Below, one piece after another: positions 32,251 through 40,261 of a DNA stretch of 64,000 nucleotides (positions are counted from its first letter, which is position 1; the number at the start of each line of letters is the position of its first letter). Under the pieces are notes generated by a model. It searched no databases. It was not told the origin of the DNA and worked only from the letters and a program-made list of their open reading frames with translations. Origin of the DNA: a virus; IMG/VR virus record IMGVR_UViG_3300028571_002036, positions 20,613 to 84,612 of that record; one strand, 5' to 3'. The translations under genes and the position numbers were made by a program.

Positions 32251-32883
32251 ATGAACAGTAGATTATTGAAAGAAATTTCTGAGATTAAAAAACAAATCTC
32301 TTTATTGGAAGACTATGTAAGAGTGGATGAAACAGGATTTTCATTCATTACTACCGATGATGATGCAACCAAAACTGACAAAATCTCAAGGGCTTTGTTA
32401 CAAGATATCAACACCGCCGCTAAAAGAGCTGGTGTTAAAGCGGTTATAACTACCGCCAGCTCGGGACACTCTGAAAAAACTATTAGTGGAACTCGTAGTA
32501 GACATCCCGATAATAACGCGGTTGATATTTCAAATATCAATGGAGAAGCCGCTCAGGGTGCGAGTTCAAACAACCCAGGTAACCCAAAATTCAAAAAACT
32601 TGGTGATGCTTTGGTGAATGAATTGGTTGATATGGGTTATTCTTTAAATGTCGAGAGTGGAAAAGATAAGGCAGTTTTATGGCAAACAAATACAGGTGGA
32701 AACCACTACAATCACATCCACATTTCAAATATTACGGATACACCAAGCGAAGAGTCAGAAACTGAAGATACCGAAACTACGACTGCCGGTGTCAGAGATG
32801 GTCAGTTTCAACAGGAAAAACCATCTTTTGATATCTCACAAACTTTAAAATCATTCCAAAAGTTCAAAGATATTTTCAAGTGA
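32251..32883 (+). CDS. M15-like peptidoglycan peptidase
   Basis: 210 residues. The zinc-site pattern of M15/D-Ala-D-Ala peptidases is visible: SRHPDNNAVDIS (His and Asp ligands, about 83-94) and NHYNHIHIS (about 150-158). These enzymes cut peptide stems of peptidoglycan. The N-terminal 20 residues form a helix ending L-L-E/D, like a capsid-targeting peptide, so it could be a virion-borne entry enzyme rather than the lysis endolysin. The C-terminus is Thr/Glu-rich. Confidence 0.72.
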   Translation: MNSRLLKEISEIKKQISLLEDYVRVDETGFSFITTDDDATKTDKISRALLQDINTAAKRAGVKAVITTASSGHSEKTISGTRSRHPDNNAVDISNINGEAAQGASSNNPGNPKFKKLGDALVNELVDMGYSLNVESGKDKAVLWQTNTGGNHYNHIHISNITDTPSEESETEDTETTTAGVRDGQFQQEKPSFDISQTLKSFQKFKDIFK

Positions 32884-32930
32884 CTTGTGGAAGGTGAGGG
32901 ATTTGCTCTATCAAGTAAGTTTTCTGTGAC

Positions 32931-33095
32931 TTAAATCATATCAGGATTATCACCATCATTATCCTTTATCGAATTCAATATACTTGGTAATGCAAGTGCC
33001 AACAAAGACCACCAAGGATTCTCAAAGTGGTAAACAATATATCCAATTAATAGAATAAATGCGAGTCCCAAAACAATTATCGCTAATTCTTTCAT
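32931..33095 (-). CDS. Small membrane protein
   Basis: 54 residues from the ATG at 33095. One or two transmembrane segments (ELAIIVLGLAFILLIGY; WWSLLALALPS) and an acidic tail. Start overlaps the upstream stop (ATGA), so it is coupled to the preceding gene. Function unknown. Confidence 0.6.
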   Translation of the reverse strand: MKELAIIVLGLAFILLIGYIVYHFENPWWSLLALALPSILNSIKDNDGDNPDMI

Positions 33096-33382
33096 TGTTC
33101 CCAATCTGAAAATTTCAAACCCCACATCAAACCAATCATAGCCATTTCCCTTTCCGCAAGGTGTTTGTTGATTCTAAGATTTTTTCTTATAAATTCAGTA
33201 CCCCACAACTGCCATTCATCATTTTGAGCTTTGGTCATTTCCCATTCCTGATACCAAGAATCTTTTCTGTCTTTAATATCCTCGTAAGAAATATTATGAC
33301 CTGCAATATAAAACATTTTGTTGATTAGTTCTTCAACAACTTTCTGATTTTTTTCCTGTTTTGATAATCGCTTCTTTGTCAT
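33092..33382 (-). CDS. Hypothetical phage protein
   Basis: 96 residues, charged, Trp-rich (SWYQEWEMTKAQNDEWQLW). The stop overlaps the membrane-protein start, and the start overlaps the stop of the HAD gene by one base. No family recognised. Confidence 0.55.
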   Translation of the reverse strand: MTKKRLSKQEKNQKVVEELINKMFYIAGHNISYEDIKDRKDSWYQEWEMTKAQNDEWQLWGTEFIRKNLRINKHLAEREMAMIGLMWGLKFSDWEQ

Positions 33383-33972
33383 TACATTAAAAATTTTATA
33401 ATTTTATCCTTTATACCTGATTGCTTTATACCTTCCCAAGACCTTGGTGTTTGAACAAAATTACTTAAGCCTGGTTTGTTATCTGAACCATCTCTGTCAG
33501 AAAATTGAGCACCCAAAAAATCTATAGACATATCCAAATCATCAACCGCAACCCAATGAGTAATCTCAGGATGAGATTCCAACCAATGTTGAATTTCCAT
33601 GAATCTCTCTAATTCCAAATCAGCCCTGAATCTTAGTTTAGCCCATTCAGATGGAAATAAATCTTTAAACATTCCTGTGGTATCTATTGGTCTTTTAATA
33701 ACACCCTGTGATAAGTAATAATCTCCAAGTTCCTCGAGTGTTGCGTGAAACCTCCAATCTGAACTCACCACATATTCTGCGCCTGTTTTCTCAAGAATTT
33801 TGTTGAAAACCTTAATCGCTTTTGGGTCGAAGTTATCAAATCGAACATATACAGGTAAGTCATTTGCTGATGTACCCATAGTTCTACCCTCTTTGATTTG
33901 TTTCTTCCTACGAGAACCCCAGTTCTCTGCCAAGCAGATTACACCATCATTATCTAAGAATATTACTTTCAT
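33382..33972 (-). CDS. HAD-superfamily protein (Swiss-army-knife RNA-repair type)
   Basis: About 196 residues from the ATG at 33972, chosen because the HAD motif I then lies at the N-terminus (MKVIFLDNDGVI). Motif II is VVSSDWR, and the C-terminal acidic motif is AVDDLD. The pattern resembles the HAD domain found in RNA-repair fusion proteins, which would act as a 3'-phosphatase or similar. A role in healing tRNAs cut by host defences is plausible but inferred. Confidence 0.68.
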   Translation of the reverse strand: MKVIFLDNDGVICLAENWGSRRKKQIKEGRTMGTSANDLPVYVRFDNFDPKAIKVFNKILEKTGAEYVVSSDWRFHATLEELGDYYLSQGVIKRPIDTTGMFKDLFPSEWAKLRFRADLELERFMEIQHWLESHPEITHWVAVDDLDMSIDFLGAQFSDRDGSDNKPGLSNFVQTPRSWEGIKQSGIKDKIIKFLM

Positions 33973-34132
33973 CTTGAATTGATTTGTAGTGAGATTCATA
34001 ATATGTGAGTGGCATCAAATGTCCCTTTTCACCTGATATTGCTTCTTTGAGTGTTGAATAATGAAACACTTGGTCATTGGAAACAACAACCCAATTTTTT
34101 TGGTTTGCTAAGTTTGGTCTAGTTAAATACAT
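33950..34132 (-). CDS. Small hypothetical protein
   Basis: 60 residues from the ATG at 34132 (MYLTRPNLANQKNWVVV). A TATCTTTG promoter lies 7 nt upstream, excluding the earlier in-frame start. Overlaps the HAD gene by 23 nt. Function unknown. Confidence 0.5.
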   Translation of the reverse strand: MYLTRPNLANQKNWVVVSNDQVFHYSTLKEAISGEKGHLMPLTYYESHYKSIQDESNILR

Positions 34133-34139
34133 AATACAA

Positions 34140-34147
34140 CAAAGATA
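34140..34147 (-). promoter_or_regulatory. TATCTTTG -7 element
   Basis: Minus-strand TAnnTTTG match 7 nt before the ATG at 34132; it probably drives the four-gene minus-strand unit down to 32931. Confidence 0.5.
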
Positions 34148-34303
34148 CAACAAAAATTACTACCAAACTAATAAAGGCGATTTTATATCCTCCTTGAATT
34201 TTGTGTTTTGACCTACCTTGCCAATCCTCGGGGTTCCAAGATTCTTTCCAATTGTCAGAATATTTGTTTCTCATATTTTTTTTAGTTATTACAGAATGAC
34301 TTG

Positions 34304-34369
34304 TAGCCCGACGGGGAATCGAACCCCTGAGTAAAAACCAGGTGCTCTATCTATTTGAGCTAATATCCC
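34304..34369 (-). pseudogene. Shortened tRNA-Lys(UUU)-like gene
   Basis: 66 nt. D-arm GCTC/GAGC and anticodon arm CCTGG-TTTTTAC-TCAGG (anticodon UUU) fold well and a T-loop TTCGATT is present. The variable loop and 5' T-stem are missing and the acceptor strands (GGGATAT and TCGGGCT) do not pair. A TATATTTG promoter lies at 34382-34389. Probably a tRNA relic or an unusual minimal tRNA. Confidence 0.5.
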
Positions 34370-34412
34370 TATTTGTTATTACAAATATAGAATAATAACA
34401 TAAAAGACCAAA

Positions 34413-35195
34413 TTATTTTTCGATTCTTTTATTGAATGTGAAAACAGGATTTTGACAAAATCTTTGGTCGGTGACATAACATCGGTCTAAACCCATGATA
34501 ATGTTGACATCATTTTCTAATGAAATTAATGGATGCAAGTCTTTTATCATTCCATGGAGTGAAACATGTTCCATCCAAAAATAAGCCAAAAAAGTTTTGA
34601 TATATTTTTTTGGGACAACATTAAAAACATTTCCAGTTACCCTATTGTATGTATTCCAAAACCAAAACTCGCTTCCCAATGATTCAACCATACTTTCTTT
34701 TTCATCCGTATAAAAACGAAAATCAGTCTCCGCCCACAAAAAGTTCATTTTGTTTTCGTTAATATTCAATTTTGAGATTGGGAGTTTGAATTGAGTGTCC
34801 GCCCTAACAAATACATACAAATCATATTCGGGAATTTCATCGTGTAATTTAAGAAATCTTCCACCACTTCTGAAATTTCCAGGACCCCATTGCATGGGTA
34901 CTTTTAATTGGTATAATTTACCAAGAAACTTTAAATCTTGATTAGAGATTTCATCGTAATCCAAATCAATTGCATAATATTCCTCTTTGAATTGTTGAAA
35001 ATATTTGTGTTTGTTTGTTACCAAAGCGGTGTCAATCTTATAACCTAAACTCCTAAGAGGTTTGTAAATCATTTTCTGATGATTCGGACGATTGTCCCTC
35101 ATGTCAACAGAATAGGTATAAGAACCACTATAATCCAAAACCTTTTCGGAATATCCATTTCCGATATAGATTACTAAACAAGTTTTATTAAACAT
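34413..35195 (-). CDS. Glycosyltransferase-like protein
   Basis: 260 residues. Alpha/beta sequence with YDLYVFVRADTQFKLPI (about 127-143), which resembles the acidic nucleotide-sugar strand of GT-A-type enzymes, and many aromatic residues. I cannot place it in a numbered GT family. Possible role: glycosylation of virion or host surface. Other glycosyltransferases lie at 41184, 43399 and 60257. Confidence 0.5.
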   Translation of the reverse strand: MFNKTCLVIYIGNGYSEKVLDYSGSYTYSVDMRDNRPNHQKMIYKPLRSLGYKIDTALVTNKHKYFQQFKEEYYAIDLDYDEISNQDLKFLGKLYQLKVPMQWGPGNFRSGGRFLKLHDEIPEYDLYVFVRADTQFKLPISKLNINENKMNFLWAETDFRFYTDEKESMVESLGSEFWFWNTYNRVTGNVFNVVPKKYIKTFLAYFWMEHVSLHGMIKDLHPLISLENDVNIIMGLDRCYVTDQRFCQNPVFTFNKRIEK

Positions 35196-35231
35196 ACTTG
35201 TAGTAAAATAGTTATTTCTGCGGTAAAGTAA

Positions 35232-36173
35232 TTATATCTGTCCACCTTCAGCCGTATTTGCTTCGGGTTCATATAAATCCACCTCTACTGGGAAATCTCT
35301 TAATTCAGTTTGTATTGCTCGGACCATTGGAGTTTCTTCCTGATACGACTTTTCAAGCTCTTTATAGAGAGAATAAGAAGTTTGCCACGATTGTTCATTG
35401 AGTTGCCTGTTAGTGAAAGAATCTTTTACAAACAAAATGTCTTTTATTACATCCATAATCGCATTTGGTAATTCACACAACATGGAATCAACTCTGTCGT
35501 CAACCATATTCCAAAAACTTAGCTCGGTTCCCTTATCTGAATGATTTCTATAAAAAACGGCAACTTTTTTTCCACTAATCTTATTGATACAATATACAAG
35601 TTTTCCATCTTCTGTATAATTGAAAAACTGACCCTGATATTTTTCAGAGGCGGTACACCATTTGGTCCCATAACCGTATTTTTGAGAAGCCTCAGCGGTA
35701 AATGGTCGAACAATTAACCATTCATCATCCTCATAATCTCTGAAAACTTGTTTTTGTAGTTTTTTTGAAATGTTCTTGAGTTTAATCAAACTTATTAATT
35801 GATGAATTTCTGAAATGTCCTTGATTTGCGTGACATCCATACCAGGTAATTGATTCTTTTCGGCAGCATCAATGAGATTTACCATCGACCTAACCAACTC
35901 AGATTCGAAAGAACCTAAAAACTGATAAATCAAAGGTATTTGTTCGTCTGAAATATTTTTTAACTCCAAATTATAGATATCTCGTATTTCTCTACGAAAA
36001 TCATCTATATGGTTTTTTTTAAAATTCCTCTGACTATAATTCTTCGTAAATAGTTTAACCATTAGGGGTGTATACTTGTTAGTTTTACTTGGGTCAAGTA
36101 ACATAATCACATCCAACAAATTCATTTTCATGAACTCCGAAGTTTGTTCTATAATGTCAGTTCGTTTTGCCAT
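35232..36173 (-). CDS. Phage protein with KWCTA motif
   Basis: 313 residues. The central segment (AEASQKYGYGTKWCTASEKYQGQFFNYTEDGKLVYCIN) is a conserved block I recognise from many phage proteins of marine and gut origin, where a TKWCTA box is followed by a short beta sheet. No activity is established to my knowledge. A TATCTTTA element lies upstream at about 36190-36197. Confidence 0.55.
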   Translation of the reverse strand: MAKRTDIIEQTSEFMKMNLLDVIMLLDPSKTNKYTPLMVKLFTKNYSQRNFKKNHIDDFRREIRDIYNLELKNISDEQIPLIYQFLGSFESELVRSMVNLIDAAEKNQLPGMDVTQIKDISEIHQLISLIKLKNISKKLQKQVFRDYEDDEWLIVRPFTAEASQKYGYGTKWCTASEKYQGQFFNYTEDGKLVYCINKISGKKVAVFYRNHSDKGTELSFWNMVDDRVDSMLCELPNAIMDVIKDILFVKDSFTNRQLNEQSWQTSYSLYKELEKSYQEETPMVRAIQTELRDFPVEVDLYEPEANTAEGGQI

Positions 36174-36224
36174 AATAAAATAATTTATGTAAAGATAAGA
36201 AAGAAAAAAGTCACAACCAAAGAC

Positions 36225-36232
36225 TATTTATA
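36225..36232 (+). promoter_or_regulatory. TATTTATA element (putative late promoter)
   Basis: TATTTATA 15 nt upstream of the ATG at 36248. Confidence 0.5.
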
Positions 36233-36247
36233 ATAAGTTATTAAAAA

Positions 36248-37756
36248 ATGCCCACAGCTCGTCCTTTTGCTTATAATCCAGGTTCCCCTATTGCTGGAAC
36301 TGAACAAGTCGGTGATATTGCCGTGGGTATAACTCCACAAAACTATTCGGGAGGATACGGAGGAGTCCGTTGGTGGAATGGACCCGACGAAGACTTGGGA
36401 TATATTATTTGTTACTCAGTTCCAACAGAGGACCACCCAAGCCCTGACGGACCAATTGCTGGTGTTGGATTTTTTAGGTCAAAATTCTTAACTGAACCAT
36501 CCTTTATTGAAATTGCAGAATATGTTTCAAATGGACAAACATTTGCAACTGGTGCTGATGCAAAAATTTGGTTGAATGCAAATGGTTATTGGACCTCCTA
36601 TGATGCTGTTAGTGTTACACCTACTCCAACACCAACCCCTACCGAAACTATACCGGTTACCCCAAATCCAACAGGAACTCCAACACGAACTCCAACACGA
36701 ACTCCAAGACCTACGGTTACTCCAACTAACACACCTTACCCACCTAACACATATAAATTCTATTTGACTGAGGGTTCAAATCCTGTTGTCCCACAAAGTA
36801 ATGGTGATATCATGTTTATCACTTCAGGAGATACGATAACATACAATCCAAATGATAGTTTTGAATTTGTGTTTACGGCAATCGATAAATCAGGAACTTC
36901 ACATCCTGAATATGATGATTTATTAATTTATGGTGGAACAATTACATTGACACAAGATACCAATACTTACATTGCAAGTGGTGACAGTGGATTTTTCTCT
37001 TATACTTCAACAATTGTAAGTTACTATTCAGCAAATTCTTTAGATGTAACACAGCTTTCGGCAAATCCGTTTGTTTCTGGAAGTCCAATCTATTTAACTG
37101 CCTCTATTAATTATCCACCAACACCAACTCCAACAAATACTCCAACTAACACAGAAACACCTACCGAAACTCCAACTCAAACTCCTACACCAAGTGTAAC
37201 TGTTGGACTAACTCCAACAATGACGCCAAGTAATTCGCCGACTCCTTCGGTAACGGCGTATATTACTCCAAACCCAACTGAAACTCCGATAAATACGCCA
37301 ACTAATACGGAAACATCAACCCCAACTCCAACACCTGCTGGACCAGGACAATATTTTTTCTTCCTTCCTGATGGGGCTACACCATCCAATCCAGATAGTC
37401 CAGGTAATATAATGTTTCTTTCAGAAACTAGTGGACCTCAACTTGTAACATATAATTGGAATTTAGCTTTCTCTGCTTATATTAATGCAACAGATGCTTC
37501 TGGATTAAACCATCCTGATTATTACGATACTTTAACTTATGGAGGTACAGTAACAATGACTCAAGGGGCAAATACAATAATCTTCAGTGGTAATCCTTCA
37601 GTGTTTGTTGATTACGGAAGTGGTATTCTTGCAGTTGACCCTGTAACAATTCAAAGTAGTAGTTTTGTTTCAAGTACTCCGATAAACGTATTAGTTGAGG
37701 TAAATTATCCTCCAACACCCACACCAACAAATACAGTTACCCCAACACCATCATAA
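36248..37756 (+). CDS. Thr-Pro-repeat virion protein (fibre-like)
   Basis: 502 residues. A beta-rich N-terminal domain (about 1-120) is followed by Thr-Pro repeats (about 122-160), a beta domain (about 165-285), more repeats (about 285-370), a second copy of the beta domain (about 372-490), and a last Thr-Pro stretch ending at TAA. The two beta domains are related ([20 protein letters not shown] and [20 protein letters not shown]). Looks like a fibre or surface spike with flexible stalks. The frame stays open after the stop codon. Confidence 0.65.
   Translation: MPTARPFAYNPGSPIAGTEQVGDIAVGITPQNYSGGYGGVRWWNGPDEDLGYIICYSVPTEDHPSPDGPIAGVGFFRSKFLTEPSFIEIAEYVSNGQTFATGADAKIWLNANGYWTSYDAVSVTPTPTPTPTETIPVTPNPTGTPTRTPTRTPRPTVTPTNTPYPPNTYKFYLTEGSNPVVPQSNGDIMFITSGDTITYNPNDSFEFVFTAIDKSGTSHPEYDDLLIYGGTITLTQDTNTYIASGDSGFFSYTSTIVSYYSANSLDVTQLSANPFVSGSPIYLTASINYPPTPTPTNTPTNTETPTETPTQTPTPSVTVGLTPTMTPSNSPTPSVTAYITPNPTETPINTPTNTETSTPTPTPAGPGQYFFFLPDGATPSNPDSPGNIMFLSETSGPQLVTYNWNLAFSAYINATDASGLNHPDYYDTLTYGGTVTMTQGANTIIFSGNPSVFVDYGSGILAVDPVTIQSSSFVSSTPINVLVEVNYPPTPTPTNTVTPTPS
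36602..37341 (+). repeat. Thr-Pro coding repeats (two blocks)
   Basis: Two blocks of short degenerate repeats encoding T-P-T units, about 36615-36735 and 37120-37341, separated by a beta domain. They mirror the minus-strand repeat at 22685-23087. Confidence 0.8.
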
Positions 37757-37966
37757 ATCCCATCCTCAGGATTTACAGTCACAGTACAAGAAATTGGGTC
37801 TGATGTTGTTTGGTCGGGTTCCGGTAATTTGAACCTGACTAACTTAACATTTCAAAATAGCAGCACATTGACCGCAGGATTTTCAGCTACTCAAGCAATT
37901 TGGGCTGCAGGTCCGAGGTTTTCAAAATATATTTTGCCATGTTTTTTTTTTCTTAAAATTAGTTAA
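37757..37966 (+). pseudogene. In-frame continuation after the stop of the Thr-Pro protein
   Basis: 69 further codons in the same frame to TAA 37964-37966. The first 50 (SGFTVTVQEIGSDVVWSGSG, then repeated N/T-rich strands) look like a real beta-sandwich end domain; the last part is low complexity. No start codon is near, so this is either a nonsense-truncated C-terminus or a readthrough extension. Confidence 0.5.
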
Positions 37967-38002
37967 TTAAAAATTTAAAGTCAAATAGCGGAAAAACTTT
38001 AG

Positions 38003-38076
38003 GGTGAATAATGGGAATCGAACCCACGACGCTCGGAACCACAAACCGATGCTCTACCAACTGAGCTATATCCACC
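38003..38076 (-). tRNA. tRNA-His(GUG)
   Basis: Acceptor GTGGATA/TATTCAC with an extra 5' G opposite discriminator C73, the hallmark of tRNA-His. Anticodon loop TTGTGGT gives GUG. D- and T-arms are normal. Confidence 0.92.
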
Positions 38077-38084
38077 GTAAAAAA

Positions 38085-38189
38085 CGTCGGGGTAGGAATC
38101 CCACCTACAAGCGAGAACAACCCTTTAAAAGGGTCTTGATGTTCTCCATTCAAAATTGAATGTGCCTTTGTCAATTCAGCCACCCGACT
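38085..38189 (-). ncRNA. Class II tRNA-like element
   Basis: Closed by GTCGGG/CCCGAC. A Ser/Leu-type D-arm, a stem CATTC/GAATG with a 6-nt loop in place of the anticodon arm, a long variable arm (GAGAAC/GTTCTC with an inner ACCC/GGGT hairpin) and a T-arm-like stem with loop TGGGATT instead of TTCRANY follow. It is either a decayed tRNA-Ser/Leu or a tRNA-like RNA. Its T-arm-like loop is shared with the RNA at 39141-39288. Confidence 0.45.
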
Positions 38190-38198
38190 AACCTATTT

Positions 38199-38741
38199 TT
38201 AATTTTTACCCACGACTTCAGCAACAACAAATCGTTCACCCGATAACACAGGTGTCACTTCATGAAATAGACTTCCATCAAAAAGAATCGCCATTCCTTT
38301 TTCTTTAGGTACAACTTTATTATTAACAATTAATTCGCCACCCTCAAAGTCATCATTTAACATCAATATCACAAGCCATCTTGTATCGGATGAGGGAATG
38401 AAATCAATGTGTCTAGTATGTTTACCACCTAAAGGATAATGAGTAAAATAATGTGGGAATTCCAAAATAAAATTTGTAAGAATACATCCAAAACATTTTA
38501 AAAAAATATCCGATAGAAAAGGTAAATCATTTTTTTGTATCCCAACAATATCAACAACTCTATTTGGAGCATTTATTCTTGTAATAGATTTTGAAGTAGT
38601 GTCCCACACATTTTTATCAATATCAATAAAAGAATTAAAACTATTCCAAAAGTTTATAACACTTTTAATTTCGTCATTAGAAATCACATTTCGGATTATT
38701 TTAAAATCACCATAGTCTTCTATATTTTTACAAATATCCAT
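38199..38741 (-). CDS. 2OG-Fe(II) oxygenase, prolyl-4-hydroxylase-like
   Basis: 180 residues. Iron-binding H-x-D in HTRHIDFIPS (about 107-115), distal His in LFHEVTPV (about 160) and the 2-oxoglutarate Arg in LSGERFVV. The order and spacing match prolyl-4-hydroxylase-type enzymes common in phages. Possible substrates are Pro-rich phage proteins or host proteins. Minus strand, next to a tRNA-like element. Confidence 0.82.
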   Translation of the reverse strand: MDICKNIEDYGDFKIIRNVISNDEIKSVINFWNSFNSFIDIDKNVWDTTSKSITRINAPNRVVDIVGIQKNDLPFLSDIFLKCFGCILTNFILEFPHYFTHYPLGGKHTRHIDFIPSSDTRWLVILMLNDDFEGGELIVNNKVVPKEKGMAILFDGSLFHEVTPVLSGERFVVAEVVGKN

Positions 38742-38771
38742 TTGAAATTGTTTTGTAGAATAATAAATTAA

Positions 38772-38933
38772 TTATTTTTTTTCTTCAATTTGAGACTCCA
38801 TCAATTCAATTGCCCTTTTTAAGTGATTAACATAAAAAGGTATGTCAAATTTGTCTTCCTTTCCATATGATTTAACTGAATCTTGAACATATTTCAGTTC
38901 CCAAAGTATTTCATTTACGGTTTCTTTTGTCAT
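38772..38933 (-). CDS. Small helical protein
   Basis: 53 residues (MTKETVNEILWELKYVQDSV start), acidic and helical, between the oxygenase gene and tRNA-Phe. No family recognised. Confidence 0.5.
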   Translation of the reverse strand: MTKETVNEILWELKYVQDSVKSYGKEDKFDIPFYVNHLKRAIELMESQIEEKK

Positions 38934-38949
38934 AATTTAATAATTTAAG

Positions 38950-39047
38950 TGGTGTGAGCGGGATTCGAACCACGCGGCACGGTCTTTTTCACGGACTTGC
39001 TCTACCATGGGAGTATCATATGAGTACTCCACCTGAGCTATCACACC
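38950..39047 (-). tRNA. tRNA-Phe(GAA) with a hairpin inserted in the D-loop
   Basis: Acceptor GGTGTGA/TCACACC with discriminator A. Anticodon loop GTGAAAA gives GAA; its stem has two mismatches. The D-loop is enlarged by about 24 nt that fold into GGAGTA/TACTCC with a 9-nt loop (about 39011-39030). The T-stem has one bulged U. The acceptor and T-loop (TTCGAAT) are otherwise canonical. Confidence 0.75.
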
Positions 39048-39054
39048 ATTTTTG

Positions 39055-39135
39055 TACCGGAAGAGGGACTCGAACCCCCACGCTAAAAAGCAGATGCTCC
39101 TAAGGCATCCGTGTCTACCATTCCACCACACCGGC
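39055..39135 (-). tRNA. tRNA-Leu(UAG)
   Basis: Acceptor GCCGGTG with TTCCGGT (one mismatch), anticodon arm GATGC-CTTAGGA-GCATC (UAG), variable arm and T-loop TTCGAGT. Discriminator A. Confidence 0.88.
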
Positions 39136-39140
39136 ACTTA

Positions 39141-39288
39141 GTTGGTAGTAGTTGACTTTATCAGGAATCCCGCCTAACCCCCAAAAGAGGTTCAGCTTCA
39201 CACACCATTAGAGAGAGGGTATATTCTTAGTGTGTACCCTTGCGATATGCTCTCTCATACTGTCAACTCACGCATTGTTACTACCAAC
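39141..39288 (-). ncRNA. Structured non-coding RNA with long basal helix and pseudoknot
   Basis: Plus-strand coordinates of the pairs: GTTGGTAGTA (39141-39150)/TACTACCAAC (39279-39288) stacked on GTTGAC (39151-39156)/GTCAAC (39262-39267); GAGAGAG (39211-39217)/CTCTCTC (39250-39256); GGGTA/TACCC within it; and CACAC near 39199-39205 with GTGTG near 39230-39234, crossing the previous helix. A T-arm-like AGG-(7-nt loop)-CCU is shared with 38085-38189. A TATATTTG promoter lies upstream on the minus strand. Not a family I recognise. Confidence 0.55.
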
Positions 39289-39336
39289 CGTTATTTGTTT
39301 TTAACATTTCAAAGACCTTATGTCTTAACAACACCA

Positions 39337-39344
39337 CAAATATA
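39337..39344 (-). promoter_or_regulatory. TATATTTG -7 element of the RNA cluster
   Basis: Minus-strand match about 48 nt upstream of the structured RNA; the leader contains an AAGAC/GTCTT hairpin. Probably drives the RNA and tRNA unit down to 38003. Confidence 0.6.
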
Positions 39345-39371
39345 TGTCGACATTTTTATAAAACCAAATGT

Positions 39372-39860
39372 CTAAAAAACTTTTTCCGAATTTTGTTCAA
39401 CCCAAGACAAACTTATAGAAACATGTTTAGAAGATTTCTTCTTAGACAACTCTATTTTGGTTTTAACAATTTCCAAAACCTTGTCAGTTGTACATTTCCA
39501 AATATTCTTACAAGTTAGACCATCTTTTTTATCAAACAAGGCAAAAAAGAAAGCATCGTTTCTTTCGACTCTATGAAGGTTGTCTTCGTGGATTCTGTCA
39601 AGTTGAAAGGTCCCCCCCTCTTTACAAGATAGGTATTCGTACTTTTCTTTACCGTCTTTAGAATATGCATCAGCACCATGTTTTGTCTTATGACATTTAT
39701 GGTCGAGAATTTCAGACACCATCCATTCTTTAATAAATCCTGGTGTTAACAGGTCTTGTTCGAACCCATTTTCTTTTTTATACAGGTTTAAAGTTCCCAC
39801 TAGTAGAAGGAGGGGGTTTTCCTGTTGTCTTATTAAATTTATCAATTCTTCTTGGGTCAT
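39372..39860 (-). CDS. Hypothetical protein, possible nuclease fold
   Basis: 162 residues. The central part (HGADAYSKDGKEKYEYLSCKEGG, about 62-84) has the D...E-x-K look of PD-(D/E)XK nucleases, but the evidence is weak. Several Cys and His residues could bind metal. Lies between RNA genes with an upstream tRNA-Met on the same strand. Confidence 0.45.
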   Translation of the reverse strand: MTQEELINLIRQQENPLLLLVGTLNLYKKENGFEQDLLTPGFIKEWMVSEILDHKCHKTKHGADAYSKDGKEKYEYLSCKEGGTFQLDRIHEDNLHRVERNDAFFFALFDKKDGLTCKNIWKCTTDKVLEIVKTKIELSKKKSSKHVSISLSWVEQNSEKVF

Positions 39861-39872
39861 AAGGGTATATGT

Positions 39873-39949
39873 TGGTGGGCCTGGCAGGAATCGAACCCGC
39901 GACCTCGAAATTATGAGTTTCTCGCTCTAACCGTCTGAGCTACAGGCCC
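39873..39949 (-). tRNA. tRNA-Met(CAU) or tRNA-Ile2
   Basis: Acceptor GGGCCTG/CAGGCCC, discriminator A and an encoded CCA. Anticodon loop CTCATAA gives CAU. T-loop TTCGATT. No initiator features (C1-G72 pair present), so elongator Met or lysidine-modified Ile. Confidence 0.9.
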
Positions 39950-40111
39950 TGATGTTTTGTCAATTATAGAAAATCAATTTCATATTGTCAAATCGTTTAC
40001 CTTGAAAGAGTTGAATTTCCGACATTTTTTATCTGAGTTAAAAGTGTTTAGTAAACTTTTTTTTGTTACAATAAACCTCATTAGTTTATTGAGCAATTTT
40101 TAGTTTATTGT

Positions 40112-40183
40112 GACCCCGAGGCGATTCGAACGCCCGACTAGTATGTTAAGACACACTGCTCTACCATCTGAGCTACGGGGTCA
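40112..40183 (-). tRNA. tRNA with 6-nt anticodon loop (possible Lys CUU)
   Basis: Acceptor GACCCCG/CGGGGTC, D-arm GCTC/GAGC, T-arm GGGCG-TTCGAAT-CGCCT all fold. The anticodon arm is GTGTG-TCTTAA-CATAC: five pairs close a loop of 6, not 7. If U is position 33 the anticodon is CUU. Opening the last pair would give an 8-nt loop. Confidence 0.7.
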
Positions 40184-40261
40184 GATTATTCGGTTAAAAC
40201 TTAGTTGTTTACGCATCAAAATCTTAAAAAATGAACGATAAAACAAACCAAAATGACCGAA

